From positions 13,020,001 to 13,084,000 of the forward strand of contig NC_091967.1 in NCBI RefSeq assembly GCF_036711975.1: a DNA stretch of 64,000 nucleotides, written 5' to 3'. The translations under genes and the position numbers were made by a program. Shown here piece by piece: positions 10,354 through 22,150 of the stretch (its first letter is position 1; each line of letters begins with the position of its first letter). Source of the DNA: Onthophagus taurus. Lineage: Eukaryota; Arthropoda; Insecta; Coleoptera; Scarabaeidae. Below the pieces are notes generated by a model. It saw only the letters and a program-made list of their open reading frames with translations. It was not told the origin of the DNA and did no database searches.

Positions 10354-12309
10354 TTAAGGAGTAATCCGTTTAGGATCACGCGGGAACATAGAAGTTTTTC
10401 TAATATTATCTAATCCAAGATATAACATAACAACTCTTTCCATTCCAATCCCGCCTCCAGCATGGGGAGGACAACCGAATTTAAAAGCGTCAATGTACGC
10501 AGCAATCTTTGATAAATCTGAAATTACCCCAAAAATTAAATGTTTCAAACAAAAATATTTTTAGTAATCACCAATTCCATGATGACTAGCTCTCTCAGTT
10601 AACAATTGTGGGTCGTGAATACGTTGAGCTCCGCTAAGAATCTCTTCTCCGCGCATAAACATATCATACGAATTTGATTTTTTTGGCTCATTAGGGTCCG
10701 GCATTGTATAAAATGGGCGTACAGCCAAAGGATATTTATCAAGCATATAAAAATCGGTGTCGTATTTCACTTTAACGAGACGCCCCAAAAGCTTTTCCGC
10801 CGGTGTACTTAAATCCTCTTCAGGCCCAACTTCAACTCCAGCTTCAGCTAACATTTTTCGACCTTCATCATATTGAAGAATCAAAGGTGGGTCTAAGAAA
10901 GTGAAAGGTTCCACGGCGAATTGTTTTCCAACAATTTCTATTTCGCGAGAATAACTTTAAAAAAAGAATAATTTAAATGATTAAATTAAAATAAGTGGTT
11001 TTGAATTACTTGTCTCTTAATCCTTGGAATATGCTACAAAACATGGCACCAATTGTGTGTAAAACTTCATGATAATGATATTTAAAAGACATTTCCAAGT
11101 CGAGACCAACAAATTCAGTTAAATGTCGGTGTGTGTTTGAATCTTCAGCTCGAAAAACAGCCCCAACAGTGAAAACCTACTCAAAAAAGATAATATTAAT
11201 AATAATGATAATTAATATAATCTTAACCTTGTCAAAATCGGCAGCAATCGCCATTTGTTTATAAAGTTGTGGGCTTTGAGCTAAATAAGCTGATCCTAAA
11301 AGTACAAAAATTAATTTATTTGTCCAAAAATAATTTTTTAGTGTAATTTACCTTTGAAATAACTCACAGTGAATACATTTGCTCCACCTTCAGAGGCAGC
11401 TGAAATAATTTTTGGGGTGTGAATCTCAGTGAATCCAAGATCGGTTAAAGTATCCCTGAATAATTTACAAACACCGGCTTCTAATCTGAAAATAGCCTGA
11501 TTTGCTGGTGTTCGCAAATCCAAAACTCTATTGTCCAACCGTGTATCTTGATTTACACGAATATTTAATCCATCAGACTAAAATAATAATTTTATTTTAA
11601 AAAATAAATAATTAAATAAAAATACCTCTGCAGTTTCTGGACGAGAAGCATCTTCAATTTGTAAAGGTAATTGTGGGGCAGAAGCTGAAACAACCCAAAT
11701 TTCTTTTGAATCTAATTCAACATCGCGTTGAGAACACCCGCTGATTTCTGCAGCAGCTTTTACAACTTCAGCTTGGAGATCAACAATGCTTTCTTTAGAG
11801 ATGCTAAAAAATTATTTTGTTGCAAAAAAATTGCAGAAAAAATTATTTAATTAACTAACTTGCTTGCAAATTTAACCATTTGTTTAGAAACATTATCGCT
11901 GACATTAAAAACTGCTTGAATTGTAAACTCTCGTTGTCTTAACACCATAAAACATTGCTTTCCACGTCCCCTAACCGTATGCAATCTAGCTCTCACCCAA
12001 ACTGTTTTTCCAACAATTGTACCACTTAGATCTTTTACATCGGTAAAGTCGCGATTTATAGCATTCGTATCCGATCTTATTAAAGGTAAAACGCCATATT
12101 TTCCCTGAGAGTAATCAACTAAAAATTGTCGCCACATAAATAAATATATTTTAGTTAAATCTGGGTTTTTTACCTTCATTTTCAACAGTAGGTTGAACTT
12201 TTCCAGATGCTTCTTTATGCTCGGCACGTTTAGCGGCTTTTTCAGCTTTCTTCGCCTCCTTTTTTAAGGCCTTTTTACTTTCAACACCTTCCGCTGGTTT
12301 ATCCTGCAT
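10354..12309 (-). CDS. DARS1: Aspartate--tRNA ligase, cytoplasmic (AspRS)
   Basis: A class IIb synthetase that charges cytosolic tRNA-Asp; in animals it is part of the multisynthetase complex. Nine coding exons: 12174-12309, 11860-12118, 11626-11803, 11352-11577, 11228-11295, 11010-11176, 10572-10954, 10354-10517, with the reading phase consistent at every junction (total 1,581 nt, 526 aa). Eight segments are listed because the first coding exon follows a non-coding exon whose donor is at 12375 and acceptor at 12318. Order: Lys/Ala-rich N-terminal helix (about residues 15-40), OB-fold anticodon domain, catalytic core with motif 1 ([16 protein letters not shown]), motif 2 ([15 protein letters not shown]) and motif 3 (GGGIGMERV near 495), ending [10 protein letters not shown]. 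Length is near the family norm (human about 500). Divergent from SmD2. Confidence 0.96.
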
Positions 12310-12797
12310 TTTGATATCTGCAAAAATTATCAAAGTTACATCATTGCAAAAAATTGATTTATACTTGACTCTTACCGGTTATAATCTCAACTGTAATCTC
12401 ATAAACTCAAATCTCACTTATATTTGATAATAAAGCAAACAATCCGATAAAAATAATTTAAATAGTTTGAATATTTAACATAACCTATTTTAAAGATGTG
12501 GAAATGTGACCAATGAAGTGATGTGTAGGAATCTAGGGATTTTATTTTTTTTGTTATGTTGGTGTTTATTTATATTGGAGATGTACTTATTTAATAGATT
12601 GGAAGATAAATAACTTAAATAAAATAACTTGATTAATATTAAAATAATCATTAAAACTTTTAACAATTTAATCGCAATCAAATTTTGATTATTAGAAATC
12701 TTTTTTGTGTTATGTTGGTATTAGTTTCTATTGACAGATTGCTTTCTTGAACGTTTCAAATACGTTTGTTTAAGCTAAAATAATAAAGCTCGTAAAA
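12310..12797. promoter_or_regulatory. Shared upstream region of DARS1 and SNRPD2
   Basis: 488 bp lies between two opposed start codons. A non-coding first exon of DARS1 probably ends at 12376 (donor GGTAAGAGT on the minus strand). The rest holds both promoters. A segment at 12640-12730 is repeated at 13186-13281 beyond the SmD2 gene. No TATA box stands out, as expected for housekeeping genes. Confidence 0.5.
12640..12730 (+). repeat. Direct repeat flanking SNRPD2, copy 1
   Basis: About 90 bp resembling 13186-13281. Both contain AACAATTTAAT, (T)CAGAAATC/TTAGAAATC and end in the shared TTGGTATTAGTTTCTA. The two copies lie on either side of the SmD2 gene. Confidence 0.6.
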
Positions 12798-13176
12798 ATG
12801 ACGAATAATACAGAATTAAAGTTAGAACCTGAGCTTGAAGTTGGTCCATTATCGATTTTGAAACAATCAGTTCTTAATCATACTCAAGTTTTAATCAATT
12901 GTCGCAATAATAAGAAAATTTTGGGGAGAGTTAAAACGTTTGATCGACATATGAATATGATTCTTGAGAATGTTCGTGAAATGTGGAAAGAAGATCATAG
13001 AAAAGGGAAAGGATTGGTAGGTTATTAATTTCTAAAATTGTTTAATATCTACTTACGAAAAATGTTTTTTGTTATAGTGCAAAAAGCCGGTTGCAAGAGA
13101 TCGGTTTATATCGAAGATGTTTCTTCGTGGTGATTCGGTGATAATTGTTGTTAAAAATCCGTTGGCAAAAAACTAA
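12798..13176 (+). CDS. SNRPD2: Small nuclear ribonucleoprotein Sm D2
   Basis: A core Sm-ring protein that assembles with the other Sm proteins around the U-rich Sm site of the spliceosomal U1, U2, U4 and U5 snRNAs. Exon 1 is 12798-13016 and exon 2 is 13078-13176, joined in phase 0, giving 105 aa. The sequence is nearly that of other animals: [20 protein letters not shown] (Sm1 start), [20 protein letters not shown], then after the intron [20 protein letters not shown] (Sm2). The N-terminal tail is short and acidic. The 61-bp intron has GT/AG ends. The upstream sequence AAAATG at the start is an acceptable insect initiation context. Confidence 0.97.
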
Positions 13177-13185
13177 TAAGTTAAA

Positions 13186-13281
13186 TAAAAATAATCGTTA
13201 AAATTGTTATAACAATTTAATTATAATAAAAGTTTTGTTATCAGAAATCATTATTTTGCATTATATTGGTATTAGTTTCTA
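13186..13281 (+). repeat. Direct repeat flanking SNRPD2, copy 2
   Basis: Second copy of 12640-12730, starting immediately after the SmD2 stop codon. It is diverged, with several substitutions and small indels. Confidence 0.6.
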
Positions 13282-15459
13282 ATATAGCATAATTATATTC
13301 ACTTATCCCCAATTTACATGGAAAATAGGTTCTGCACAAAACCATGCAATTTGAAATCTTGGATTTTGCTAAGCAAAATGGTGTGAGATGAAAAATATGC
13401 ATGATTCAGTCGTTTATTTAAGTAAAACAAAAGTAAGGAAAACTCAAAATTGTACTTAGTTCATAAAACAATAATCATATGAAAGTAATATAAGTACATA
13501 TTTAATTTATTTTACATTGGGAGCAAAAAATTAAAAAACAGACTCTTAAAACTTAATTATAAGTTCCATCACTTCCATGAACTATCAATATTTTCTGATA
13601 GTCACTCTCATCACTTGAGCTTTCTTGATGTGATTCTGCCTCATTGGTTGACGAATTAGGGAAGATCTCAAGACTTTGTCATGAAATCCGTAATTAACAA
13701 TTGCGTAGGTTTTTTTTGCTAATTCTTAATAGACTTCTTCCTATTGATTAAAGCATTTTACACTGAAATCGAAGCATATAAATGTATATATTTTACAACC
13801 CTGGGAATCCCCTGTTCTTTTCATCACTATCAACCGAAAAAAATGGCATCAAATCTTTTTATAGATGTATATGAGGCGGAATATACATTTTTACTAGTTT
13901 TTTGAAATTTGTCAATTTATAAATCGTGTAAAACAAGTGCCTTATAATTCAGGGGATTGGTGTAAAGAATAAAAACGAAAAATTGTTGCATACAACTTGT
14001 ATTTGTACTTTACAATGCAAAAAACAAATGTAATTATACGAAAGTTGTAGAAACATTATTTGCAATAAATTAAGTATACTCAAATATCATACAAAATTTA
14101 CAAACTATTTACAACATAATCGAATTTGTCCACAAATTCATTATCGGATACAAGTTATTTAAAAAAATATTTTTTATTCTATCATACATATTCATTTTAC
14201 TCATATTCGCAATAAATGCGATATTAATTAACTAAAAAACCAATTTTAAAAAAATACATATAAATTAAGTGATGTTGAATTGTTCATTAAAAACAATTTG
14301 TTTAAGTGGACTGAATTGTTAACTTTTTAAAATATCTTTATTACAATGATATTAAAGTTCAAACGAAATTGTAATTGAATTTTTTAAACTAACTACGTCG
14401 TTCAATAATAATAAAGGCAATGTGATCATCAATGATCAAACTTTGATTTATTAAGAATTAAAAAAAAACTTAAAAGCTAATCCTTATTTATGTTACTTGG
14501 TTAATTTTAAATAAACCTTGTTTTTAATTAAGAAACAAAATTTTATTTCAATTTTTTGTTTAAAATTCAGAATCTTCGCATTCCTTAAATTAAATATTTT
14601 CATTCGATATAAAGTAAATATTTCCTACAAATATAAAATAAACATTATAAAAAAATACTGGAATCTTATGTCAACGATAGGACACTATTTTTTTAACTAC
14701 GTCATTAATGCAAGGTCGCATTTCCGTTTACAATTTTTAAAGTGAATGAATGCTTTAGGATTATTGCACAACTTGCAAACGGATTGCTGATAAGTAATAA
14801 ACTTTTTTAATATAATGAGAAAATAGCTTATTTCCATTTTGTCTAATATCGACTAAGTCAACAATGTTTAAAATCGATTCAGTTACGATTTATTGAAATT
14901 AGAATGTTTTAATGAGATTTTTTGGTTTTTGTTCTAAATATTAATAAATAAAACTTGTTCGGATTTATTTTAGTTACAATGATTAATTTTATTTATATAA
15001 AAAATGATTCTAATACTGTTTTGTAATCACAAATATTTTTATTTTAGATCTTCCCAAAATATTTTCTGCAACAAAGTTAATAATTTAACAAATCTAATTA
15101 AATAAAAGGACATTTTGTCTTTTATTCATTTTATTTATCAATTAGTTGATATGTATCTACCTTAAATAGCCCTACTTAATTAAAATTTGTTTCCATAAAA
15201 CTAAATTTCATTTATGCAATGAGAAATGCACAATCATTAATTAATCGTTATCAAATGCAACAATCAAATCAAAACAAACTTAAAAAAAAAAACTAAAATT
15301 TAACTTAATAAATAATTAAATTTATGAAAACAACTTGAGTATTTATAAATTTCCCCATTTCATAAACCATAAAAAAAATCACAAAACATTCCAACATTCC
15401 AAAAAATCGAAACCTTATTAATTTTGGTAACTAATCTATCAACAAAATCAACAAAAAAT
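13282..15459. other. AT-rich intergenic region and probable 3' UTR of the SOCS gene
   Basis: Very AT-rich with no supported gene. The part next to 15459 is probably the 3' UTR of the minus-strand SOCS gene. On the minus strand near 13570-13680 there is a short open stretch with a Ser/Glu/Asp-rich ending (HQESSSDESDYQ) that could be a scrap of a transposase or other protein; it is too short to name. Confidence 0.4.
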
Positions 15460-16928
15460 TTAAGAGGTTGCTGTTGAATTCCTTAAATCAAGCCAAGCAA
15501 CATCATCATCAAATCTTTCCACTCTAACTTTTTGCCTATAATGATACTCTTTTAAATAAACTTTAAGAGATTTCGGGAGATGTAATTGATTAACATCATC
15601 GTAAGCTAATTTACCAACAATTGATGCTCTACAAAGGTGTTGTAATGAGAAAACAAAGTTACGATGTAACGGCCATGTGAGCATTGGTTCGAAAAACATA
15701 CAACTACTTGGATCTTTGTAATGCTCAATTAAACCACAAACGGTGTTTGAAGTATAAACACCCGGATCATGAGAATCAAAACTAAATTTGTGATTCCATT
15801 GCTCTATACGAGCGTGTAATGATCTGCCGTATTTGCGGAAGGAAACGCTAAAAAGGAACTCTTCTTGGGCGGAATCGCGAAGAAGAAACGTACCTTCGCG
15901 TTTACCATCGAGGAGACGTTCCGCTTCGTAACGATCCATTTTACCTAAATTCAATAATTAATTATATCATTAAGTTAAAATTTATTATAATAAATTTTTT
16001 TATTCTAACTTACCCCAATAAAAACTACAATTGGTAATGTTAAGGAGATCTGGGACTAAGCAATGAATAAAATCCACTTGTGTGTGACACCCTGTAATAA
16101 CATCCAGCGGACACGACCGTAAAGTAACATTCTGGAATAAAGCTCTTAGCGAATCAATGGTCACATCAGGTGGACACAAAATTTGTAAACGTCGAAGCGC
16201 TTGATCGTTTTCGTCGCCACAAAGAAGCTGGACTCTTCGCGCATGTCGAAAACTTGGTGGCGCATCTACTCCTTGTTCGATTTCGCGAGCTCTTTCGATT
16301 CTTGCTTCTTCATCAATATCTTCCATGTTTATATCACCCCTAGGTAAAAACAAATTTTCAATAATTCGAATTATGACAAAAAAAAAATTTACCATTGTAA
16401 ATTTGTAATACAAGAAGTAGGAAAGATAAGTCCTTTATTACACCCGGTAGCCTCAACTGTTTCTGTTCGGTTTTCAAAATTTGGTTCTTCATTACTTTTG
16501 GTCGAAACGTCAGCGGAATCATCAGTATCCGATAACCCACCAGCACCCAAATCACTATTATTATTACTTGGAGTGATTTCGCATCGTCTTGAACATTTAC
16601 ATTTACAACATGAAGTTTTATATTGCGAACTTTTCTTCTTCTTGCTCGAGTACAGTTTCAAGGACCACTTTGGTGACTTTTTATTGCTGCTCGTATCGTT
16701 ACCGCTTCCGCTACTTCCCGCGGAAGTGTAACGCGATGAGTAACCATCTACGGATTTTCCACAATCTTTCTTATCCTTTTTTTCTTTTAAATGGGGTAGT
16801 TTCTTGAATATTGCGGGTATTCTAATTTTGGTGACGTTCTTTGGTGATGAAACGCCAGAATCGCCACTGTCCGTGTCGGGAGTGGTCTGGTCGTCGTCGC
16901 AGGTACACTTTCCGGGATTTGAAGACAT
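15460..16928 (-). CDS. Socs36E: Suppressor of cytokine signalling, SOCS4/5 type (Socs36E-like)
   Basis: An adaptor that binds phosphotyrosine on JAK/STAT or EGFR pathway components and recruits Elongin B/C-Cullin for ubiquitylation, damping the signal. Three exons: 16393-16928, 16014-16339 and 15460-15944, joined in consistent phase to 448 aa. The N-terminal half is Ser/Lys-rich and disordered, with a Cys cluster ([10 protein letters not shown]) near residue 108. Exon 2 encodes the conserved pre-SH2 region ending [15 protein letters not shown]. The SH2 domain starts at [14 protein letters not shown] (about 287), with [19 protein letters not shown] holding the phosphotyrosine-binding Arg. The C-terminal SOCS box has [10 protein letters not shown] and ends in [11 protein letters not shown]. 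These last two blocks are hallmarks of the vertebrate SOCS4/5 and fly Socs36E group. Starts upstream of 16928 were not supported. Confidence 0.93.
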
Positions 16929-17394
16929 TTTGTTCTTTTACGTTTATTTAAGGATTGATTGGCATCGTTTTTAATTACACGAAACAGGATCTAACAACAA
17001 CAAAATAATTAGCGTTTAAATTTAGTATTCGACGATGGAAATTTTAAATTGATTGGAAGTACATAATTAAACAGTTTAGAATGTTTAAAACATCGAATTG
17101 CAGTGAACTTTGACACTTTTGATAATAGTAAACGACACAAATTTAATTGCACGCTTATTAACAATTTCAAAACTTCGAGTATAACAAAATGATTTTTATG
17201 GTATTCGTTTTCTGAATCTGTTTAATAAAAAAAAATTAAATAAATATTACTGAAATAGATTCTTTTATTCAAAATTCAAATGTACATAGTTAAAAAACAT
17301 TAAATATTTAATTTTTTCATATATTTGGAAATTGATTTTGATATTCATTGGCCACAAGTGATTATAAAGAAAAGGACGTTTTGTATGATAACCT
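16929..17394. other. Upstream region of SOCS gene
   Basis: AT-rich sequence before the SOCS start codon. It probably contains its 5' UTR and promoter. No motif or ORF can be called with confidence. Confidence 0.35.
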
Positions 17395-17950
17395 GGAGAA
17401 GGTGCGGATTTACGGGATATGATTTGCTGATAGCGGTGGGCGACTTTAATACAAGAAAGAACAACACACAACAGAAATAGTGGCAAAGTTTACCCTGCAC
17501 AATGAAACAAGACTGTGCCAAATGGCTAAAATCATGGCAATGAAAATAAGGACATCTATAAGGCCAGACGGTGACAGATCCCAGGAACAACAAGGACGAA
17601 TAAAATTGTTGAACATGCAGAGGGGTAAACTGTGATAGTGACCATTTCTTAGTAAAAAGAATCTTGCAGCAAAGAATATCTAGCATGATAACGCACAAAA
17701 GCACAAAGAGAATGAAATGGAATACATTTGTAGGAAAAGTTAAGAATACCCTACACGCATATCAGCAAGATATCAGTAAAAGTCTAAGAGAAACGGATTT
17801 GAGTGAAAATATAGATGAAGAATGGAGTATCATCGAGAGGGCTCTATTAGAAACAGCCAGCAAGATTTTGTGAACAAAGAAACGAGTGGTATGGCAGGAA
17901 ATGTGAAAGATTTGCTCAGGAAAAGAATAACGCAATTATGATGTAAAGAT
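17395..17950 (+). pseudogene. Decayed non-LTR retrotransposon endonuclease region (craft-like)
   Basis: Translation in shifting frames gives pieces typical of a non-LTR endonuclease and the start of its RT segment: GDFNTR near 17438, TLHNETRLCQMAK near 17492, CDSDHFLVKR near 17630, then MITHKSTKRMKWN and LRETDLSENIDEEW. Stops and frame changes interrupt it, so it is a dead 5' and 3' truncated copy. Similar craft-like pieces recur near 40.2-40.8 kb. Confidence 0.6.
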
Positions 17951-18023
17951 GAAACTATGAAAGTTAGCTTATAAAAGTTAGCAATTAAAGGGCGTTTTAA
18001 AAAATGTAAAGATGAAACAGTAG

Positions 18024-18931
18024 TATAGAGTGTCACAAAAGTACGAGAGCTTAAGTTTTTTCGATTTTGTTGTATCAAAAAAATTGCTTTGTGCGTTTTC
18101 AGGTAATGATGTCCAACGTAGACAGTCACGATTTTGAAGCTGAACAAAGCTGGGGTGACTCAGAAAAAGATTAGAAAATTTCCCGTAGAGGTATCCAATC
18201 CAAAATTCCTTAGTTATTAGGAAACCGGTAGCATCGAGAATCTTCTCAGAAGTAGAATACCAGAGACTGTCGTGATTCCCACCATGGTCAAGCCTATCCG
18301 GGACAAAGTCCGCCAGAATTCCAAGAGAAGTCTTAGAAAAATGGCTAAGAAGCTAAATATCAGCCGTGAATCTGTGCACAGGACAAACATTCAACAGCCA
18401 AAACGTCAGAATCCTCGAGCAAACGATTCAGGAAGAAAATAAGCGTGGTTGCTACTTTCCCGATGCTACTCAAGTCATGATTTGGGCCGCATTGACTTTG
18501 ACCAAGAAGACACCGCTGATTTTTGTGGGTCAAGAACAACTACCTTGATGAGATTCTAATGAAAGAAGTGCTTCCTTGGATGGACGCCCATAGACATTCC
18601 AACAAGACTTAATGATCGCGCACATAGTTAAGGTGCTTTAACAGTGGTGTCCCTACTTGCCTGGTTTGAACCCCCTCAACTTTTCCGTGTGGTTGATCCT
18701 TGAAAGCCTGTGCTATTCCCACAAGAAGCGTCTTTCAGAAGGCATAGGACGATCTCGATGTCGAATACCTCTCCGCCACGATGACTGCATTCCCAAAGCA
18801 TCTGCTTGTCCGTATGAAGGCGAAGGGTGAATACTTCGAATTTCAATTGTACAATGTTATTTGTTAATGTTTGAATAAAATTTATGTCAAAACAGAAATA
18901 CTGTGCTACCGGACTTTTGTGACACCCTGTA
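18024..18931 (+). mobile_element. Decayed mariner/maT-like transposon
   Basis: Bounded by TA dinucleotides, with terminal inverted repeats sharing GTGTCACAAAAGT (18030-18042 and its complement near 18914-18926). The interior translates in broken frames to transposase blocks: VMIWAALTLTKKTPLIFVG near 18473, YLDEILMKEVLPWMDAH near 18540, then LNPLNFSVWLILES near 18670. These match the catalytic region of Tc1/mariner-superfamily enzymes of the maT (DD37D) kind. Frameshifts and stops make it inactive. Confidence 0.7.
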
Positions 18932-19144
18932 CTTATTAAACTCAGTTTGTATGAAAAAAATTGGCTTTGTGATTAGATAAGGAACCACTTCTGATTTCGC
19001 AATTTGATTGAAATTTTTTATCATCACATTTTTCATAATAAAATTATAAAAGCACATACATTATAAAAATCCTATAAACCTAGCTACAACATATACAGGG
19101 TCGCTGATATGTATGAAGACGATCGATTATCTCCTGAAGTAAGA

Positions 19145-20470
19145 TACAGTGGCGTACAAAAGTCTTCATTGAATTATGAAGATTTTGTAAAACATAATAA
19201 GATAATAGAAAATTAGTAATACAGTGTGATTAGAAATACTTACTTATTGACACAAAAAAACAAAACGCGCAATAGCTACATAATAAAAATTCAACAAACA
19301 ACGCAAAAACTAACACGACAAAAGCCCACAATCTCAAAGTCTATACAATGCATTTGAGTTAAAGAAATCAAGTATTGCATTTTATTTTTTCTTAATTCAG
19401 TAGGGATTACAGATCTAGTTATTAATATTTAGTTCACTGTTTTAACTGATTGCAAAATATCATCGCAAAAAGAGATTTCTGTTGAAATAAGAAAATCGGC
19501 GATAAAACATTGAAAAGAAATCTTACTTCCAAATGACCAAAATTCTAAATCTAAGCCGAGCAACAGTTCGTATAGGTCGGCGAAAGAAACTTTTTAGAAG
19601 AGATATTAGCTCCATGTTAAAAGAAGTGAGCAAAAACCCTAGAGTTAGCGCACTAAAATTAGCTGACCACATCGCGACTGTATCTAATAAGTCTGTACAT
19701 TCAAGTAGCGTACAAAGAGTTCAACTGCTGATTTTAAAAAAGAATCGCCGTTTTCGACTAGAATTTGCTCAATTTCATATCGACAAGGGAACGGATTTCT
19801 GGTGCAACCTTTTTGGAAGTTGAAAAGTTTGGACCAACAGTTGTACACGCCGGAGGTAGTGTCATGGTTTGGGGAGCGGTAGCAGCATCTGGTGTAGGAA
19901 AGATTGGTATAAATATAAAAGTATTTTAGAACAAAATTTGAAGCCATCAGTGAAAAGCTTGACCCTCAATAATCACTGATTATTCCAGCAAGACAATGAC
20001 CCCAAGCATACAGCAAACCTTCTCTAACATTGGTTGCTATATTATGCACCCAGGCAGTTGAATACACCTCTTCAGAATCCGGATTAAATCCAATCAAGCA
20101 TTTTTGAGAGGTTTTGGAACGTAAGATCCGGTAGCGCGAAATCATAGATGCGAAAACAGCAGAAGAGATAACAAACTTAGTTGCTTCAATGCCACGACGC
20201 TTGCGTGCTGTTATAGAAGGGCCATCAAAATATTGAGTTTTAAAAATTGTCGTTACATTACCTAATAATTTACTTTTAGTTAAAAACTATTGTGTATGTA
20301 AACTTTAGTCCTATTAATTTTTGTATTATTTGTTGAATTTTTAGTATGTATGTAATTGTTATGCGATTTGTGAATAAGTAAATATCTCTAATTACACTGT
20401 AACACTGATTTTATGTTGTACAAACAACTCATCATTCAATGCTGTGTGTAGACTTTTGTCCGCCACTGTA
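19145..20470 (+). mobile_element. Decayed Tc1-like transposon
   Basis: Flanked by TA at 19145-19146 and 20469-20470. Terminal inverted repeats are CAGTGGCGTACAAAAGTCT and, at the right, the complement of CAGTGGCGGACAAAAGTCT. Transposase fragments: helix-turn-helix part from 19533 (ATVRIGRRKKLF, SALKLADHI), then VMVWGAVAASGVGKIG near 19862, FQQDNDPKHTA near 19985, and a region corresponding to SPDLNPIEHLWE near 20080, all with frameshifts. It resembles the Bari/Tc1 DD34E group. A TATACAGGGTCGCTGATATG motif at 19091 just outside looks like the end of another, older repeat. Confidence 0.75.
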
Positions 20471-22150
20471 GCTAGCAAAGTATGTTAACATACAAAAGGT
20501 TTAGTGTTCTTTAAAATCTATTACAATAAAGATAAATTAAGTATACAGGGTCAGTCAAAAAATAACGACGAAGTAAAGGTGCGTTTTCTTTAATGAAACA
20601 CCTGTATAATATATTATTCCATATTTCAGTTCATCTCTAAATTCTAAATAAAATTCATAAACACATCATAAAACTAAACTTAACAGTTTGCGAGATATTG
20701 AACTTTGAAAATTACTTTCTTACTTTTAAAAGTTTTTATCACCATAGCAACGCAGTGACACATATCAGCCACCCTATATAACAAACAACCAACAGATTCA
20801 AAGATATATTGAAATAAATATGTTTTAAAATTTAATTTCCATGTTATACCGAAGGACATTTTAGAAATATTGTAATTTATAAGTGTCATATAAAATGAGA
20901 GAAAGTTGAGTGTAATGTACTCCAATCAATTACATATTTATGTTGGTATTCTGAAAGTTTTTAGTTTCATCTGTCATTATGCTATTTTACAAATCTTTTA
21001 GGTTAGATCTCAGTATTAATAGAAATATTGAGTTATTTTTTTATATACATACACAATAATTAATAAAGCTATACAGAAAAATATCTAATCATTTTATTGC
21101 GGTTAAATGAATCATCACCGTCAATTAATTTAAAACAAATGTTTGAATTCATAATCTTTTAGATAGTTTTCAAGGAGAAATCATTCAGTACCACATCAAT
21201 CACTTACAAAAACCTTTAACTTTAGTTATAAATAGTTTAAACATCTGCGCAAAACCAGAATATTTTCCGACAACTATTTCTTTTAATATTTGCTGATCAT
21301 CAATCATAATTTCAAGTCAAGCATCCATCATTATTTATAGAAGTAAAAAAAATAGTAAAAAATTACCTATTGTTGATTAAGTAATTGCTTAAAGTACATT
21401 TAAATTAGTTAGAATTTATCTTAATAAAACGTATTGGTCACTATACACTGTAAGCATCTAATAAAGACACTCATTCAATTAAAGACTACTAGAAGTTAAC
21501 GTCAACACGTTCAGACGTGCATAAAATTCCAAGAGGTCTGCATATAGACTTTATAATATGATAAATGTTGAGCAATGGGCCGCGCAGAAAAACAAATTCC
21601 ATTCATAAAATCGCGCAATTGATAAACTTAGTAATGATAACGGCGTGTTTATCGCTCGTTTCACTTTATCGGCGTCAGCAATCCATTAATAAAATAAAAA
21701 AAATAATTAACGAGTAAATAAGTAGAGAATATAAGAAATTAATTTACGTTTTATGATCTTTATACAAATTACAAACTTACCACATTTGGATTGTTGCTAC
21801 TCTCCGTTTTATTGCTAAACACGTCCAATTATATACAATTAATCAACACTACATAACCGAAAAACTTTTGAGCTAAATTGAAAATGTCATACGCAGTTCG
21901 CCATGTTCTCATATTTTATTTTAGTGACTTTTAATTTGTAATGGTGATATTACTGCTCATTGAAAGCGGCAAATTCAAATTATTTGAATAAAAACTTTTA
22001 ATTTTTATTTAGAAAAAAAAACTTATTACAAAAAATGTATTTATTTATAATATCCCAGATAAATTAATAAAAAAAAAAAAACAGTTAAAAACGCACTAAT
22101 CTAACCCTCATTACTTTACATTTTAAACCTAACCTATATGTTATAAAAAT
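20471..22150. other. AT-rich intergenic region with MITE-like remnant
   Basis: No gene recognised. At about 20543-20783, ATACAGGGTCAGTC and an opposed CACCCTATATA suggest the worn ends of a roughly 240-bp inverted-repeat element. The rest is AT-rich. The last part near 22030-22150 may be the 3' UTR of PEX3. Confidence 0.35.

Noticed and set aside
13560-13690. Acidic Ser-rich short frame on the minus strand
   Set aside because: Only about 40 residues; could be a transposase tail but too short to call.
20680-20925. 81-aa minus-strand ORF
   Set aside because: No recognisable family; overlaps the MITE-like remnant and lacks supporting context.
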